This document shows, one piece after another, positions 34,810 through 43,782 of a DNA stretch of 64,000 nt. The first letter of the stretch is position 1. Each line of letters opens with the position of its first letter. Source of the DNA: an uncultured Fluviicola sp. (GTDB lineage Bacteria > Bacteroidota > Bacteroidia > Flavobacteriales_D > Crocinitomicaceae). Both the position numbers and the translations under genes were made by a program. The stretch covers positions 124,001 through 188,000 of the forward strand of contig CAJVYC010000004.1 in the NCBI GenBank assembly GCA_913009205.1, in the 5' to 3' direction. The notes under the pieces were generated by a model. The model saw nothing but the letters and a program-made list of their open reading frames with translations. It searched no databases and was not told the origin of the DNA.

Positions 34810-36204
34810 TTGAGTAACGAAGATTTAAATATCAATCAATTCAACGGGGCTTACTTCATCGGGGTAGGCGGAATCGGTATGTCAGCACTAGCCCGGTATT
34901 TCAATTTCCAAGGATGGAAAGTCGGTGGCTATGATAAAACACCAACACCCTTAACAGCTCTTTTAGAAAAAGAAGGAATCGAAATTCATTACGAAGATTT
35001 TGGACCTTCTCTTCCAGAAGATTTTAAAAATATTGAAACTACATTAGTTCTATATACACCAGCCATTCCCATCAATTTTGGTGAATTAGTGCATGTTCAA
35101 TACAGCGGATATGTCGTAAAGAAACGTGCTGAAGTTTTGGGAATGATCACGAGAGATTTAAAGGCGTTAGGTGTTGCGGGAACGCACGGAAAGACGACGA
35201 CTAGTGCCATTTTAGCGCACTTGTTAAACGAGTCTGAATTGAAGTGCAATGCCTTTTTAGGAGGGATTAGTACAAATTTCAATTCTAATTTCGTTAGCGG
35301 TGATAGCAACCTTACTGTAGTAGAGGCTGATGAGTTTGACCGTTCATTTTTACAGCTAAACCCTTTTGCATCAATCATCACGTCAACGGATGCGGACCAT
35401 TTAGATATTTATGGAAATAATGACGATTTCTTAATTGGATTCAGGGAGTACGTCAAACGAATTGATCCAGAAGGTTATTTGGTTCGACACGCTGATGTTG
35501 TTTTGAATCATCCGAATGAGATTACCTACGCTTTGAATCAAGAAGCCGATTTCAGCGGAATAAATCCTCGGTTTGAAAATGGTCGTTTCTTGATTGATCT
35601 TAAAACGCCGGATGGAAACTGGAATGACATCGAATTGGGTGTTCCTGGCTTGCACAACGCTGAAAATGCCATTGCGTGTATTGCGCTCTGCTTAAAATTG
35701 GGTGTAACGGAAGAAGTCATTCGCCACGGATTGAAATCATTTTTAGGAGTCAAACGTCGTTTTGAATACCACGTTAAAGAAGACAATTTTGTCTATATCG
35801 ATGATTACGCGCATCATCCAACCGAAATAAAAGCGTTGGTCTCATCCGTGAGATTGCTTTATCCAAATCAAAGAATTACAGGCGTATTTCAACCGCATTT
35901 ATTTACCCGAACCCGCGATTTCTTCGATGAATTTGCTTTTGAATTAAGCCAACTCGATGAAGTTATTTTACTGCCGATTTATCCCGCAAGAGAAGAACCT
36001 ATCGCAGGAATCACAAGTGAAGCGTTGTTAGCCAAAATAAGCATTATGGACAAAAAAGTAATGTCCCAAGACGAAGCGGTTCAACATCTAAAATCGAACG
36101 ATCCAAAAATCGAAAGATCAAATGATCCGATGGTCCTTTTGACCATCGGTGCCGGAGATATCGACAGAATCGTTCCACAATTAAAAACTGAATTCGTCTT
36201 ATGA
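34810..36204 (+). CDS. murC: UDP-MurNAc-L-alanine ligase
   Basis: 464 residues. The start is a TTG directly after the murG stop; the next ATG lies within GVGGIGMSALARY at about 18-30, so using it would delete the nucleotide-binding motif. ATP loop GVAGTHGKTTTSAI near 118-131, YIDDYAHHPTEIKAL near 330 and FQPHLFTRTRDF near 360. Near residue 427-440 the text LKSNDPKIERSNDPM is not usual MurC sequence and coincides with a dispersed-repeat DNA tract; the family sequence resumes as VLLTIGAGDID. The insert lies in the C-terminal domain near the end and probably does not harm activity. Confidence 0.95.
   Translation: MSNEDLNINQFNGAYFIGVGGIGMSALARYFNFQGWKVGGYDKTPTPLTALLEKEGIEIHYEDFGPSLPEDFKNIETTLVLYTPAIPINFGELVHVQYSGYVVKKRAEVLGMITRDLKALGVAGTHGKTTTSAILAHLLNESELKCNAFLGGISTNFNSNFVSGDSNLTVVEADEFDRSFLQLNPFASIITSTDADHLDIYGNNDDFLIGFREYVKRIDPEGYLVRHADVVLNHPNEITYALNQEADFSGINPRFENGRFLIDLKTPDGNWNDIELGVPGLHNAENAIACIALCLKLGVTEEVIRHGLKSFLGVKRRFEYHVKEDNFVYIDDYAHHPTEIKALVSSVRLLYPNQRITGVFQPHLFTRTRDFFDEFAFELSQLDEVILLPIYPAREEPIAGITSEALLAKISIMDKKVMSQDEAVQHLKSNDPKIERSNDPMVLLTIGAGDIDRIVPQLKTEFVL
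36085..36136. repeat. dispersed GATCYAAAA repeat, copy 3, inside murC
   Basis: ATCTAAAATCGAACGATCC, then AAAAATCGAAAGATCAAATG and ATCCGATGGTCC. The words TCGAACGATC, AAAGATCAAA and GATGGTCC also occur in the intergenic copy at 3732-3783. Here they are read in frame as residues of MurC. Confidence 0.6.
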
Positions 36205-37007
36205 AGAATTGGTTAAAAATAGCATTGTGGTCTTTCTTCGGATTATGTGTTGTTGTGCTTGTGATTATATCGCAAAAAGCTCAAAGCGAAAAAGTGCTCG
36301 AAGATCCTGTGATTAAGGTCCATGTGAATGGTGAGAACGAATTTATTACAAGTGATGAGGCGCTTGAAGAGTTACGACATGAAGGGCTGGTGTGGGAGAA
36401 TCAAACAAGAGGGGAGCTAGACGTGGAGAAGATTGAAGCGCATTTGAGAAAGATTTCACAAGTGAAAGCTGTTAAGGTGTTTTCCCTGCTTGGAGGAAAT
36501 TGGGAAATTGACGTTGAAACGAGAAAACCAATCGCTAGAATTTACAATAAATTCGGAGGTTCATTTTATCTAGATAGTGAAGGAGTTACGATGGAAGTTT
36601 CACGTCGGCATGCTGCTAGAGTTCTGGTAATTACAGGAGATATTTCGGATCGAATTCAATCCGTTTCGGTGGACGATATTATTAACAATGATTCATTGAA
36701 AAGTATTCGGAAGCTCGATGATATCTATCGTATTTCAAGGTATGTTTGTGATGATCCCTTATTCCGCTCACTCATAGGTCAGATTCACTTAAAAAAGAAC
36801 GGCGACTTTGTATTGGTGCCGCTGGTAGGAGATCAAAAGATAATCTTTGGTTCCGCTTATTCTGACAAAGAAGTTTCGGAGAAGTTCAAGAAGCTTAGAA
36901 TATTTTATAAAGAAGCGATGCCTTATGCTGGTTGGGATACCTACAAGGAGATAAGCCTGAAGTATGAGGATCAAATAGTTTGCAAGAAAAAAGAAACCAA
37001 TGGGTAA
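36201..37007 (+). CDS. ftsQ: divisome protein FtsQ-like
   Basis: 268 residues. A short cytoplasmic N-terminus, one transmembrane helix at about 7-25 (ALWSFFGLCVVVLVIISQ), a POTRA-like part (about 30-105, ending in VKAVKVFSLLGGNWEIDV, with ETRKPIARI after it) and a beta domain. Identity rests on topology, the VxVFxxxxGxWxIxVxxRxPIARI block and position between murC and ftsA. It overlaps murC by four bases (ATGA) and ftsA by eight. It would recruit FtsB/FtsL to the divisome. Confidence 0.88.
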   Translation: MKNWLKIALWSFFGLCVVVLVIISQKAQSEKVLEDPVIKVHVNGENEFITSDEALEELRHEGLVWENQTRGELDVEKIEAHLRKISQVKAVKVFSLLGGNWEIDVETRKPIARIYNKFGGSFYLDSEGVTMEVSRRHAARVLVITGDISDRIQSVSVDDIINNDSLKSIRKLDDIYRISRYVCDDPLFRSLIGQIHLKKNGDFVLVPLVGDQKIIFGSAYSDKEVSEKFKKLRIFYKEAMPYAGWDTYKEISLKYEDQIVCKKKETNG

Positions 37008-38283
37008 AGTAGTAGTAGGATTAGATATTGGGACAACGAAAATTGCATGTTTTGTTGGGCGTAAGAACGAGCACGGAAAGATCGAGATTTTGTCAATGGG
37101 AAAGACAGAGTCCCTTGGCGTGATGCGTGGAATGGTTTCCAATATCGAAAAAACAATCCAATCAATCAACGGTGCCGTTGCGGAAGCAGAAGAGCGCACC
37201 GAAGGAAAATTGAAGATTAAAACTGTGAACGTTGGTATCGCAGGTCAACATATTAAGAGCATTCAACACAGAGGTATTCATACAAGAACGAATATCGAAA
37301 GTGAAATTTCTCAAGAGGATATCAATCGTTTGGTTGATGACATGTACAAAATGGCAATGCCTCCTGGTGAAGAAATTATTACCGTTTTACCTCAAGAGTA
37401 TATCATTGATAACGAAGTAGGAATCAAAGATCCTATTGGAATGTCAGGCGTTCGTCTAGAGGCGAACTTCCATATTATAACTGGAAACATTGGTGCCTCT
37501 ATGAACATCCACAAGTGTGTTGAACGTTCAGGATTGAAAGTGAAAGACATTATTCTAGAGCCTATAGCATCCGCAGATGCTGTTCTTACTGATGAAGAAA
37601 AAGAAGCAGGTGTAGTTCTAGTAGATATAGGAGGTGGTACAACAGACGTTGCAATTTTCCATGAAGGAATTATTCGTCATACAGCTGTTATTCCATTTGG
37701 GGGTAATGTAATAACTGACGATATCAAGGAAGGATGCACGATCATGAAACGTCAAGCTGAAAAATTGAAGCAAAAATTTGGTTCTGCTCTTGCTAGTGAA
37801 AGTCAAGAAAACGAAGTTGTAGCAATTCCTGGTTTGAGAGGTCGTGCTCCAAAAGAAATTACAATCAGAAACTTAGCAAGCATCATTCAAGCAAGAATGG
37901 AAGAGATAATTGATCTTGTTCATTTTGAAATCAGAAACTCTGGTTATGAGAAAAAATTAATTGGTGGTATTGTAGTTACTGGCGGTGGATCACAATTAAA
38001 ACACATCACGCAATTGTTTGAATATGTTACTGGAATGGATTCTAGAATTGGATATCCAACGGAGCACTTGGCTAATACAAACAACGAGGCGATTAAAAGT
38101 CCGATGTATGCAACGGGTATTGGACTTGTTCATAAGGGATTTGAAGATTTAGAAAAATCTTTAGAAGCAGAACCAGAAGCTGCAAGTGCAGGAGATGTAA
38201 TAACATCAACAACGAAAAAAAGAGGGTCTTTCTTTGACTCATTAATGCAGAAAGGAAAAACTTGGTTTGTAGATGAAGACTAA
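37000..38283 (+). CDS. ftsA: cell division protein FtsA
   Basis: 427 residues, actin-like. VGLDIGTTKIACFVG at 5-19 (phosphate 1), VLVDIGGGTTDVAIFHEG near 207-224 (phosphate 2), and GGIVVTGGGSQLKHI near 325-340 (adenosine motif). The C-terminus MQKGKTWF lies in a short amphipathic helix (FFDSLMQKGKTWFVDED), the membrane-targeting sequence. It tethers FtsZ to the membrane. A 117-bp spacer with hairpins separates it from ftsZ. Confidence 0.96.
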   Translation: MGKVVVGLDIGTTKIACFVGRKNEHGKIEILSMGKTESLGVMRGMVSNIEKTIQSINGAVAEAEERTEGKLKIKTVNVGIAGQHIKSIQHRGIHTRTNIESEISQEDINRLVDDMYKMAMPPGEEIITVLPQEYIIDNEVGIKDPIGMSGVRLEANFHIITGNIGASMNIHKCVERSGLKVKDIILEPIASADAVLTDEEKEAGVVLVDIGGGTTDVAIFHEGIIRHTAVIPFGGNVITDDIKEGCTIMKRQAEKLKQKFGSALASESQENEVVAIPGLRGRAPKEITIRNLASIIQARMEEIIDLVHFEIRNSGYEKKLIGGIVVTGGGSQLKHITQLFEYVTGMDSRIGYPTEHLANTNNEAIKSPMYATGIGLVHKGFEDLEKSLEAEPEAASAGDVITSTTKKRGSFFDSLMQKGKTWFVDED

Positions 38284-38400
38284 GCGGGTGAGGTCTTGGT
38301 GATGGAAAGCGACCTCCAAGGTTAATTTTTTGAAACAACGGGAAGTGACCCTAGTTAATAGTCACAAGAAAAGAAGACAACAACTAAAAAATAGAATAAA
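38284..38400 (+). promoter_or_regulatory. ftsA-ftsZ spacer with hairpins and a weak promoter-like site
   Basis: The longest gap inside the cluster. GAGGTC (38290-38295) can pair with GACCTC (38311-38316), and CTTGG with CCAAG in a competing fold; GTGAC (38345-38349) can pair with GTCAC (38361-38365). TTTG at 38329-38332 is followed after 19 bases by TAGTTAAT, which keeps only TAnnT of the -7 box. This could be an extra ftsZ promoter or an RNA-processing site; neither is proven. Confidence 0.35.
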
Positions 38401-40020
38401 ATGGATTTTGATTTACCAAAAGACAACCAGCCATCAATCATTAAAGTGATCGGTGTTGGGGGTGGAGGTGGAAACGCTGTAAACCACATGTTTTCAGAAG
38501 GAATTGTAGGAGTGGATTTTATCGTTTGTAATACTGATTTACAAGCATTGGATATTTCTCCAGTACCTTATAAAATTCAACTTGGACCCTCTTTAACAGA
38601 AGGTCGTGGGGCAGGTTCTTTGCCGGAAATTGGAAAGAACGCAGCTGTTGAAAACATTGAAGAAATTAGAGAATTCTTAAGTAAAGACACTAAAATGGTT
38701 TTCGTCACTGCCGGAATGGGTGGGGGAACTGGAACTGGTGCAGCCCCTGTAATTGCTCAAGTGGCTAAAGAACTCGGAATACTTACTGTAGGAATCGTTA
38801 CTGTACCTTTCAACTTTGAAGGAAGAAAACGTCGTATTCAAGCAGAAGCAGGATTGGAAGAAATGCGTCAAAGTGTTGATACATTGCTTGTTATTAATAA
38901 CGAACGTTTACGAGAAATTACTGGAAATCTTTCTATTGGAGAGGCTTTCACACAAGCAGATGAGATCTTAGCAACTGCTGCTAAAGGTATTGCAGAAGTA
39001 ATTGCAGTAACTGGAGCAATCAACGTCGATTTCAATGATGTAAATACTGTAATGCGTGACAGTGGTGTTGCCATTATGGGAAGCGCAGCAGTTGAGGGTG
39101 ATAATAGAGCAATTAAAGCAGTTGAGCAAGCACTTGAATCTCCATTATTAAATGATAATGATATTAGCGGTGCAGAATATGTATTGTTGAACATTACTTA
39201 TGGTGATAAAGAAGTATTGATGGACGAAATTACAGAAATCACGGATTACATTCAAGATGCTGCTGGTTCAACTGCAGATGTAATCTTTGGTCATGCTAAA
39301 GACGGTTCTTTAGGAGATAAAATAAGCGTTACTGTAATCGCTACTGGTTTCCAATCAACGCCAATTACAGGATTTGAAACTGCTCCAAAGAAGAACGTAA
39401 CAACATTAGAAGAAGATAAAAAGAACGAGGTTTTAGCACCAATGAATTCTCCAACACAAGCTATCCCTTGGACTGGAGCGAAAGAAATTGTTGCAGAAGA
39501 TGAGCCATTCTTAAAATCTGAAACGGAAGTGGAAGTAAAAGAAAATCCATCACAATCTTGGAATGGATTCGTCGGTCAAACCTACCAAGAGGATGCAGAG
39601 ACTAAAGATAAAGAAGAGTTGGATCTAGATTGGAACGTAACAAATACTACTGAAGAAGCTGACGAACCTTTATTGAAGGTTGAAGAGCCTAAAGAAGAAG
39701 TGAAACGATTCACTTTGGAAGACGATATGGAAGAAATGGATTTGGATACAGTTAATACTAAGGAATCAGTTTCTCCAAAGGTGCAACAAGAGCGTTCGAA
39801 AGAGCGTCTATCTAAAATTCAAGAGTACACACAGCGTTTGAAAAAAGCGGATGGTATTCAAGATTTGGAAAATGAGCCAGCTTACATTCGTAGAAACATC
39901 ACTTTAGATGAGTCAATACCAAGTGAAGAAGATAACACAAGTCGTTTCAGCGTGTCGAACGATGAGAAAGGTTCTTCATTAAGTGGAAACAATTCTTTCT
40001 TACACGATAACGTAGATTAA
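38401..40020 (+). CDS. ftsZ: cell division protein FtsZ, long linker
   Basis: 539 residues, much longer than the 380-residue E. coli protein. The GTPase core is at 1-320: [12 protein letters not shown] near 20, tubulin signature [15 protein letters not shown] near 106-120, [11 protein letters not shown] near 207. From about 330 to 500 runs an acidic, Lys/Glu-rich linker typical of Bacteroidota. [14 protein letters not shown] near 496-510 is the conserved C-terminal peptide region for FtsA binding, followed by a short tail. Inside the linker, residues 387-398 ([12 protein letters not shown]) are encoded by DNA shared with the CotH gene. The stop overlaps yqeY by one base. Confidence 0.97.
   Translation: MDFDLPKDNQPSIIKVIGVGGGGGNAVNHMFSEGIVGVDFIVCNTDLQALDISPVPYKIQLGPSLTEGRGAGSLPEIGKNAAVENIEEIREFLSKDTKMVFVTAGMGGGTGTGAAPVIAQVAKELGILTVGIVTVPFNFEGRKRRIQAEAGLEEMRQSVDTLLVINNERLREITGNLSIGEAFTQADEILATAAKGIAEVIAVTGAINVDFNDVNTVMRDSGVAIMGSAAVEGDNRAIKAVEQALESPLLNDNDISGAEYVLLNITYGDKEVLMDEITEITDYIQDAAGSTADVIFGHAKDGSLGDKISVTVIATGFQSTPITGFETAPKKNVTTLEEDKKNEVLAPMNSPTQAIPWTGAKEIVAEDEPFLKSETEVEVKENPSQSWNGFVGQTYQEDAETKDKEELDLDWNVTNTTEEADEPLLKVEEPKEEVKRFTLEDDMEEMDLDTVNTKESVSPKVQQERSKERLSKIQEYTQRLKKADGIQDLENEPAYIRRNITLDESIPSEEDNTSRFSVSNDEKGSSLSGNNSFLHDNVD
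39559..39595 (+). repeat. 37-bp tract shared with the CotH gene, copy in ftsZ
   Basis: Identical to the minus-strand tract 11640-11676 at 35 of 37 bases; both differences are silent third positions. It lies in the poorly conserved FtsZ linker, so this copy looks like the acquired one. Confidence 0.8.
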
Positions 40021-40469
40021 TGGGATTCTTAGAAACAATCAACGCAGACATCAAAACAGCGATGTTGGCGCGAGAGAAAGAAAAGTTAGCGGCACTTAGA
40101 GATATCAAATCAAAATTGTTGTTAGAAGCTACTTCTGGTTCAGGAGAAGTGTCTGACGAAACAGCAATGAAAATTGTTATGAAATTGTACAAGCAACGTA
40201 CGGAAACATACGATTTGTATATCAAAGAAGGGCGCGAGGACCTTGCAGCGGATGAAAAGTTCCAAGCAGGAGTAATAGGCGCTTATATGCCAGAAATGAT
40301 GTCAGAGGAAGACATCAAAGTAGAAGTAGATGCAGCAATTCTAACGACAGGAGCTTCCGGACCTCAAGACATGGGGAAAGTGATGGGAATGTTGTCTGGA
40401 AAACTTGCAGGCAAAGCAGACGGGAAGGTAATTGCCGATCTCGTTAAAAAAGCCCTACTTAATAATTAG
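40020..40469 (+). CDS. GatB/YqeY domain protein
   Basis: 149 residues, the YqeY family size. GFLETINADIKTAMLAREKEKLAALRD at the N-terminus and AYMPEMMSEEDIKVEVDAAI near 86-105, then GPQDMGKVMGMLSGKLAGKADGK near 113-135 are the family hallmarks. The C-terminal half resembles the tRNA-binding tail of GatB, but YqeY proteins are free-standing with no proven role. Its ATG overlaps the ftsZ stop, so it is the last gene of the cluster and is followed by a terminator. Confidence 0.93.
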   Translation: MGFLETINADIKTAMLAREKEKLAALRDIKSKLLLEATSGSGEVSDETAMKIVMKLYKQRTETYDLYIKEGREDLAADEKFQAGVIGAYMPEMMSEEDIKVEVDAAILTTGASGPQDMGKVMGMLSGKLAGKADGKVIADLVKKALLNN

Positions 40470-40522
40470 CATTCTATCTTCTCTTCTTCAATTGTTGTTG
40501 AAGAGGGATATTTTATAGTTGT

Positions 40523-40557
40523 AAAAGCCACGGAGTACAGGACCGTGGCTTTTTTTT
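40523..40557 (+). terminator. strong intrinsic terminator at the end of the division cluster
   Basis: AAAAGCCACGG (40523-40533) pairs perfectly with CCGTGGCTTTT around a nine-base loop and continues into eight T. A weaker CTTCAA/TTGAAG hairpin lies about 30 bp upstream. Confidence 0.88.
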
Positions 40558-40657
40558 GTTTTCTATTTTCCGATAATCAATTCATAGTGCCAAATAAATG
40601 CAATGCTCTATGTGGTCTGTGGCCAAATTGTCATTTTGAATAGTTATCTTCACGACA

Positions 40658-41917
40658 ATGAAATTTACAGACCTTAAACTCGAGCCTGAATTATTAGAAG
40701 CATTGTCCTATATGGGCTTCGAAGATGCTACTCCAATTCAAGAACTAGCCATCCCGATTATTTTAAATAATGAAGATCTAATTGCGTGTGCCCAAACAGG
40801 AACAGGTAAGACAGGAGCCTTCGTTTTACCTATTCTAAACAAACTTGTTGGAAAGAAAGATTCAAGTATTGATACAATGATTATTGTTCCAACGCGTGAA
40901 TTGGCAATTCAAATTGAAAAGCAAATTGAAGGCTTGTCTTATTTTGTTTCTGTAGGTTCAATTGCGATCTATGGAGGTGGTGGAGGTAAAGAGTGGTCGA
41001 TTCAAAAAGATGCTTTAGACGCAGGAGTGGATGTTGTTGTTGCCACTCCAGGAAAACTTATTTCACATTTAAAATTGGGGTATGTTAAGCTTGATCAACT
41101 AAGGCATCTTGTTTTGGATGAAGCCGATCGTATGTTAGATATGGGTTTCAGTGATGATTTGAAAACAATCATGTCTTACCTTCCACAAAAGCGTCAAAAC
41201 TTAATGTTTAGTGCAACAATGCCAAACGATATTAAGAAATTGGCAAAGTTGACAATGCATAATCCTAAGGAGATTGCACTTTCAATTTCGAAACCAGCAG
41301 CCGGAGTAAAGCAAGCGGTTTACATGTGTTTCGATGAACAAAAAGTAAAAATTATCACACATATTTTATCGGAGAGAAAGGATCATGATAGTATTATCAT
41401 TTTCACTTCGACGAAGAATAAAGTCAATCAAATTTCACGTGATTTAAAACGTGCTGGTTTTCCCGCATCTGGGATTTCATCGAATTTGGTTCAAGCCGAT
41501 CGAGAAGAACTTTTGAGAAAATTCAGATCAAAACGCGTGCGTATTCTTGTTGCGACTGACGTAATGAGCCGTGGAATTGACATAAAGGAGATTAACATGG
41601 TGATCAACTATGATGTGCCACATGATGCCGAGGATTACGTTCACCGTGTAGGTAGAACAGCGCGTGCAAATACCAAAGGTGAAGCATTCACACTTGTTAC
41701 GGATAAGGACATGTACAAATTCCGAAACATCGAGAAGTTGATTGAATCATCGATTGAAAAATTGCAGCCACCAGAGAAATTAGGTCCTGGACCTGTTTGG
41801 CGCGAAAAGAGCGCAAATTCTGGAAGCAAAGGGAACTACAACAACAATAATTTTAAGAATAAGAAACGTGATTTCAATAAGAAAAAGAGTTTCCAAGTCA
41901 GGCCAAAAAACAAATAG
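40658..41917 (+). CDS. DEAD-box ATP-dependent RNA helicase
   Basis: 419 residues. Q motif TPIQELAIPI, Walker A AQTGTGKTGAF near 45-55, PTRELAIQ, DEADRMLDMGF near 160, SATMP near 190, ATDVMSRGIDIKE and HRVGRTAR near 330 are the full DEAD-box set. The C-terminal ~45 residues are Asn/Lys-rich (GNYNNNNFKNKKRDFNKKK) and likely bind RNA, as in RhlE/CsdA-type enzymes. A TATCTTCA box ends five bases before the ATG. Probably a single-gene unit with roles in rRNA or cold adaptation. Confidence 0.95.
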   Translation: MKFTDLKLEPELLEALSYMGFEDATPIQELAIPIILNNEDLIACAQTGTGKTGAFVLPILNKLVGKKDSSIDTMIIVPTRELAIQIEKQIEGLSYFVSVGSIAIYGGGGGKEWSIQKDALDAGVDVVVATPGKLISHLKLGYVKLDQLRHLVLDEADRMLDMGFSDDLKTIMSYLPQKRQNLMFSATMPNDIKKLAKLTMHNPKEIALSISKPAAGVKQAVYMCFDEQKVKIITHILSERKDHDSIIIFTSTKNKVNQISRDLKRAGFPASGISSNLVQADREELLRKFRSKRVRILVATDVMSRGIDIKEINMVINYDVPHDAEDYVHRVGRTARANTKGEAFTLVTDKDMYKFRNIEKLIESSIEKLQPPEKLGPGPVWREKSANSGSKGNYNNNNFKNKKRDFNKKKSFQVRPKNK

Positions 41918-42494
41918 AGCGTTGGGAAGTATTGCAAACTTCGATACAATTTCAAATTAGAAGTGGATTAACGATCTCTATCGATTTATTATAAAGAAAC
42001 CTTCTTATGGGTTATTGAATAACAGCGTGAACTTAAAAGGTCGTTGCACCTTCTAAAGTGCACTTTCATGAAAAGCATTTATTCAAAAACCACTTGTGTT
42101 GTTAGGTCGCCTATTAATGCTTTCACAAAAGGTGTTCTAGAATAAACGTTAGAAAATCAAAATATGCTATCGTTTATCCTTCGTGAATTTTAGTAATAGT
42201 TCCTCTTTTCTAACCATATAAATCAATCTAAACAGCCTTTTTTCGCTGACCAATCCGCCAACTTGGTTACAATTAATTCTGTCATTACGTTCGGGAAAAT
42301 AGTACCTAGTTGCATTGTTGATTGCACCTGAATCAATGAGTCCTTGAATTTAATGAGATCGATGAGAACCGCAACTATTTATCGAACTAGGAACTCGGTT
42401 AACGTAAAATGAAAGAATTGCTACGTTAGGAATTTAGTACTTGATCTATAGGTATATAGGCTTTAGATTGGTTGAAAAATTTAAAACATCAAGC
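41918..42494. other. 577-bp spacer without a recognised gene
   Basis: AT-rich DNA between the helicase and the broken beta-barrel gene. I see one short hairpin (AAGGT-CGTTGC-ACCTT near 42039-42054). On the minus strand a stop-free stretch of about 60 codons near 42330-42150 has no start and no family I know. No terminator, tRNA or clear regulatory site was found. Given the number of relics nearby it may be decayed coding DNA. Confidence 0.45.
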
Positions 42495-43115
42495 ATGAGA
42501 ATTTTTATATTAATTATCGCCTTAACAAGCTCTCTTATTACTTATTCTCAAAGTAATTATATCATTAATGTCAATTCTTCTGGCGGTATATTTGAAGATG
42601 TACGCACCCGCTATACAGCGTTTAGTTTTGCCCCAGGAATAGAATACAATAATGGCTTCAGCGCTAACGTAGGAATTGGATATGTCAATATGCAGAGCTT
42701 ATCTTTTTATACGAATCTTTAAAGAAAAATGGACGGGTTTCAATCTTCAATAACGGCCTCAAAACGAATTTTAAACAGCTCGTCAATAATAAGCCCTTTG
42801 GCAAGTGTCACAATTGGGAGTGCAATGTTCAGTCGCCAAAGAGGATGTTATTCAAATAAAGGAAAAGTAGAGTGCGATGAAAGTACGTTATTGGAAAACC
42901 CTAGAGTTGACAAATTTCGATTCTTTGCAAAAGCTAAGTTTCTGTTTGACTGCCGATTTTCAAAATTGAGTTTTCGTTTCGGGCCTACTTATACATTGCA
43001 AGAAGGTAGAATGATTAATGACCCAAAAGAACGGCATAAAAGTCAAGCTCTAGATGGGTATGGATTAGAGGGAGCAATAGTTTTCTCATTGTCACCACAA
43101 ACATTAATAAAATGA
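42495..43115 (+). pseudogene. outer-membrane beta-barrel protein gene with an internal stop
   Basis: An ATG at 42495 gives a signal peptide (MRIFILIIALTSSLITYSQ) and porin-like strands up to SLSFYTNL, then a TAA at 42720-42722. The same frame continues open for 130 codons with more barrel-like strands (SSITASKRILNSSS, FRFFAKAKFLFDCRFSKLSFRFGP, GLEGAIVFSLS). A single CAA-to-TAA change at the stop would restore about 206 residues. So this is most likely one gene with a nonsense mutation, not two genes. It resembles small outer-membrane beta-barrel family proteins, specific role unknown. It converges on the sigma-module genes. Confidence 0.7.
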
Positions 43116-43334
43116 GTTTTCATAGGCACTTATTCTTAGCGGTTTAGCAGTGGTGGTGAAAAATGAAATAAAGGCACAATTTTTTCCTTCCAATTTAAAG
43201 TTGGTATATACAGAGCTCCAAGTACAATACATTCCTAATATTGGATCTAAATCACCATCTATTGCTCCTGAAACATCTTTTTGCGCTATAGTATTGGTTG
43301 CGCCAAGCAAGATAAGAATAAGGACAAACTTCAT
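43104..43334 (-). CDS. small secreted protein at the end of the sigma module
   Basis: 76 residues with a signal peptide (MKFVLILILLGATNTIAQ), leaving about 58 residues (ISFFTTTAKPLRISAYENSFY at the end) with two Cys. It begins one base after the stop of the Spy-like gene, so it is translationally linked to the module. Its 3' end overlaps the convergent beta-barrel relic by 12 bases, and it may be truncated there. No family recognised. Confidence 0.55.
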   Translation of the reverse strand: MKFVLILILLGATNTIAQKDVSGAIDGDLDPILGMYCTWSSVYTNFKLEGKNCAFISFFTTTAKPLRISAYENSFY

Positions 43335-43335
43335 A

Positions 43336-43782
43336 TTACCTTCTTGGATGCGGCGGTCCAGGGCGAATTCTATTCAGACGTTTTTGAACAAATTGGATCA
43401 GTTTTTTCTTCTGTTTTTCGTTGCAATATTCAGCAACATCATCAAAGAAAATAAATGTCATCGACTCAATCTCTTCTTTATTCTTAGCAATTTGGTTAAG
43501 TAGAACATGCGTTGGTTTATCAGTTCCAATTCTATTGAACAATTTTCTGTGCAGGTCATGATCTCTATGGATCAAAACCTTTTTATCCTTGTGGTGCTGT
43601 TTTTCCAAAGCGTCTACTTTCGATTTAGAATCATCTTTCAATTTTAATTGTCTTCCAAGGTCACCATGATTTGGTTTTGGCGGGTGCGGTGGCTTTGTTA
43701 ATTGAAAATAAGCCAACGTGCCTATATTCATTGCAACAAGCGCAATAATTATTAGTTTGTAAAATCGAGTACCTTTCATCAT
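43336..43782 (-). CDS. Spy/CpxP-like periplasmic protein, membrane-anchored
   Basis: 148 residues. N-terminal transmembrane anchor at about 8-28 (FYKLIIIALVAMNIGTLAYF), then a highly charged helical part with KVDALEKQHHKDKKVLIHRD near 55-75, LNQIAKNKEEIESM and CNEKQKKKLIQFVQKRL, and His/Pro-rich ends. This is the layout of the Spy/CpxP/heavy-metal-sensor group, periplasmic helical proteins that sense misfolding or metal and often sit beside ECF sigma factors in Bacteroidota. Start ATG overlaps the upstream stop as TAATG. Function is inferred. Confidence 0.65.
   Translation of the reverse strand: MMKGTRFYKLIIIALVAMNIGTLAYFQLTKPPHPPKPNHGDLGRQLKLKDDSKSKVDALEKQHHKDKKVLIHRDHDLHRKLFNRIGTDKPTHVLLNQIAKNKEEIESMTFIFFDDVAEYCNEKQKKKLIQFVQKRLNRIRPGPPHPRR

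Noticed and set aside
34810-34812. murC starting later, at an ATG
   Set aside because: The first in-frame ATG lies inside the GVGGIGMS nucleotide-binding motif, so the TTG start is required.
42150-42330. Minus-strand stop-free stretch of about 60 codons in the 577-bp spacer
   Set aside because: No start codon, no recognisable family, and a chance length for such DNA; kept only as a note.
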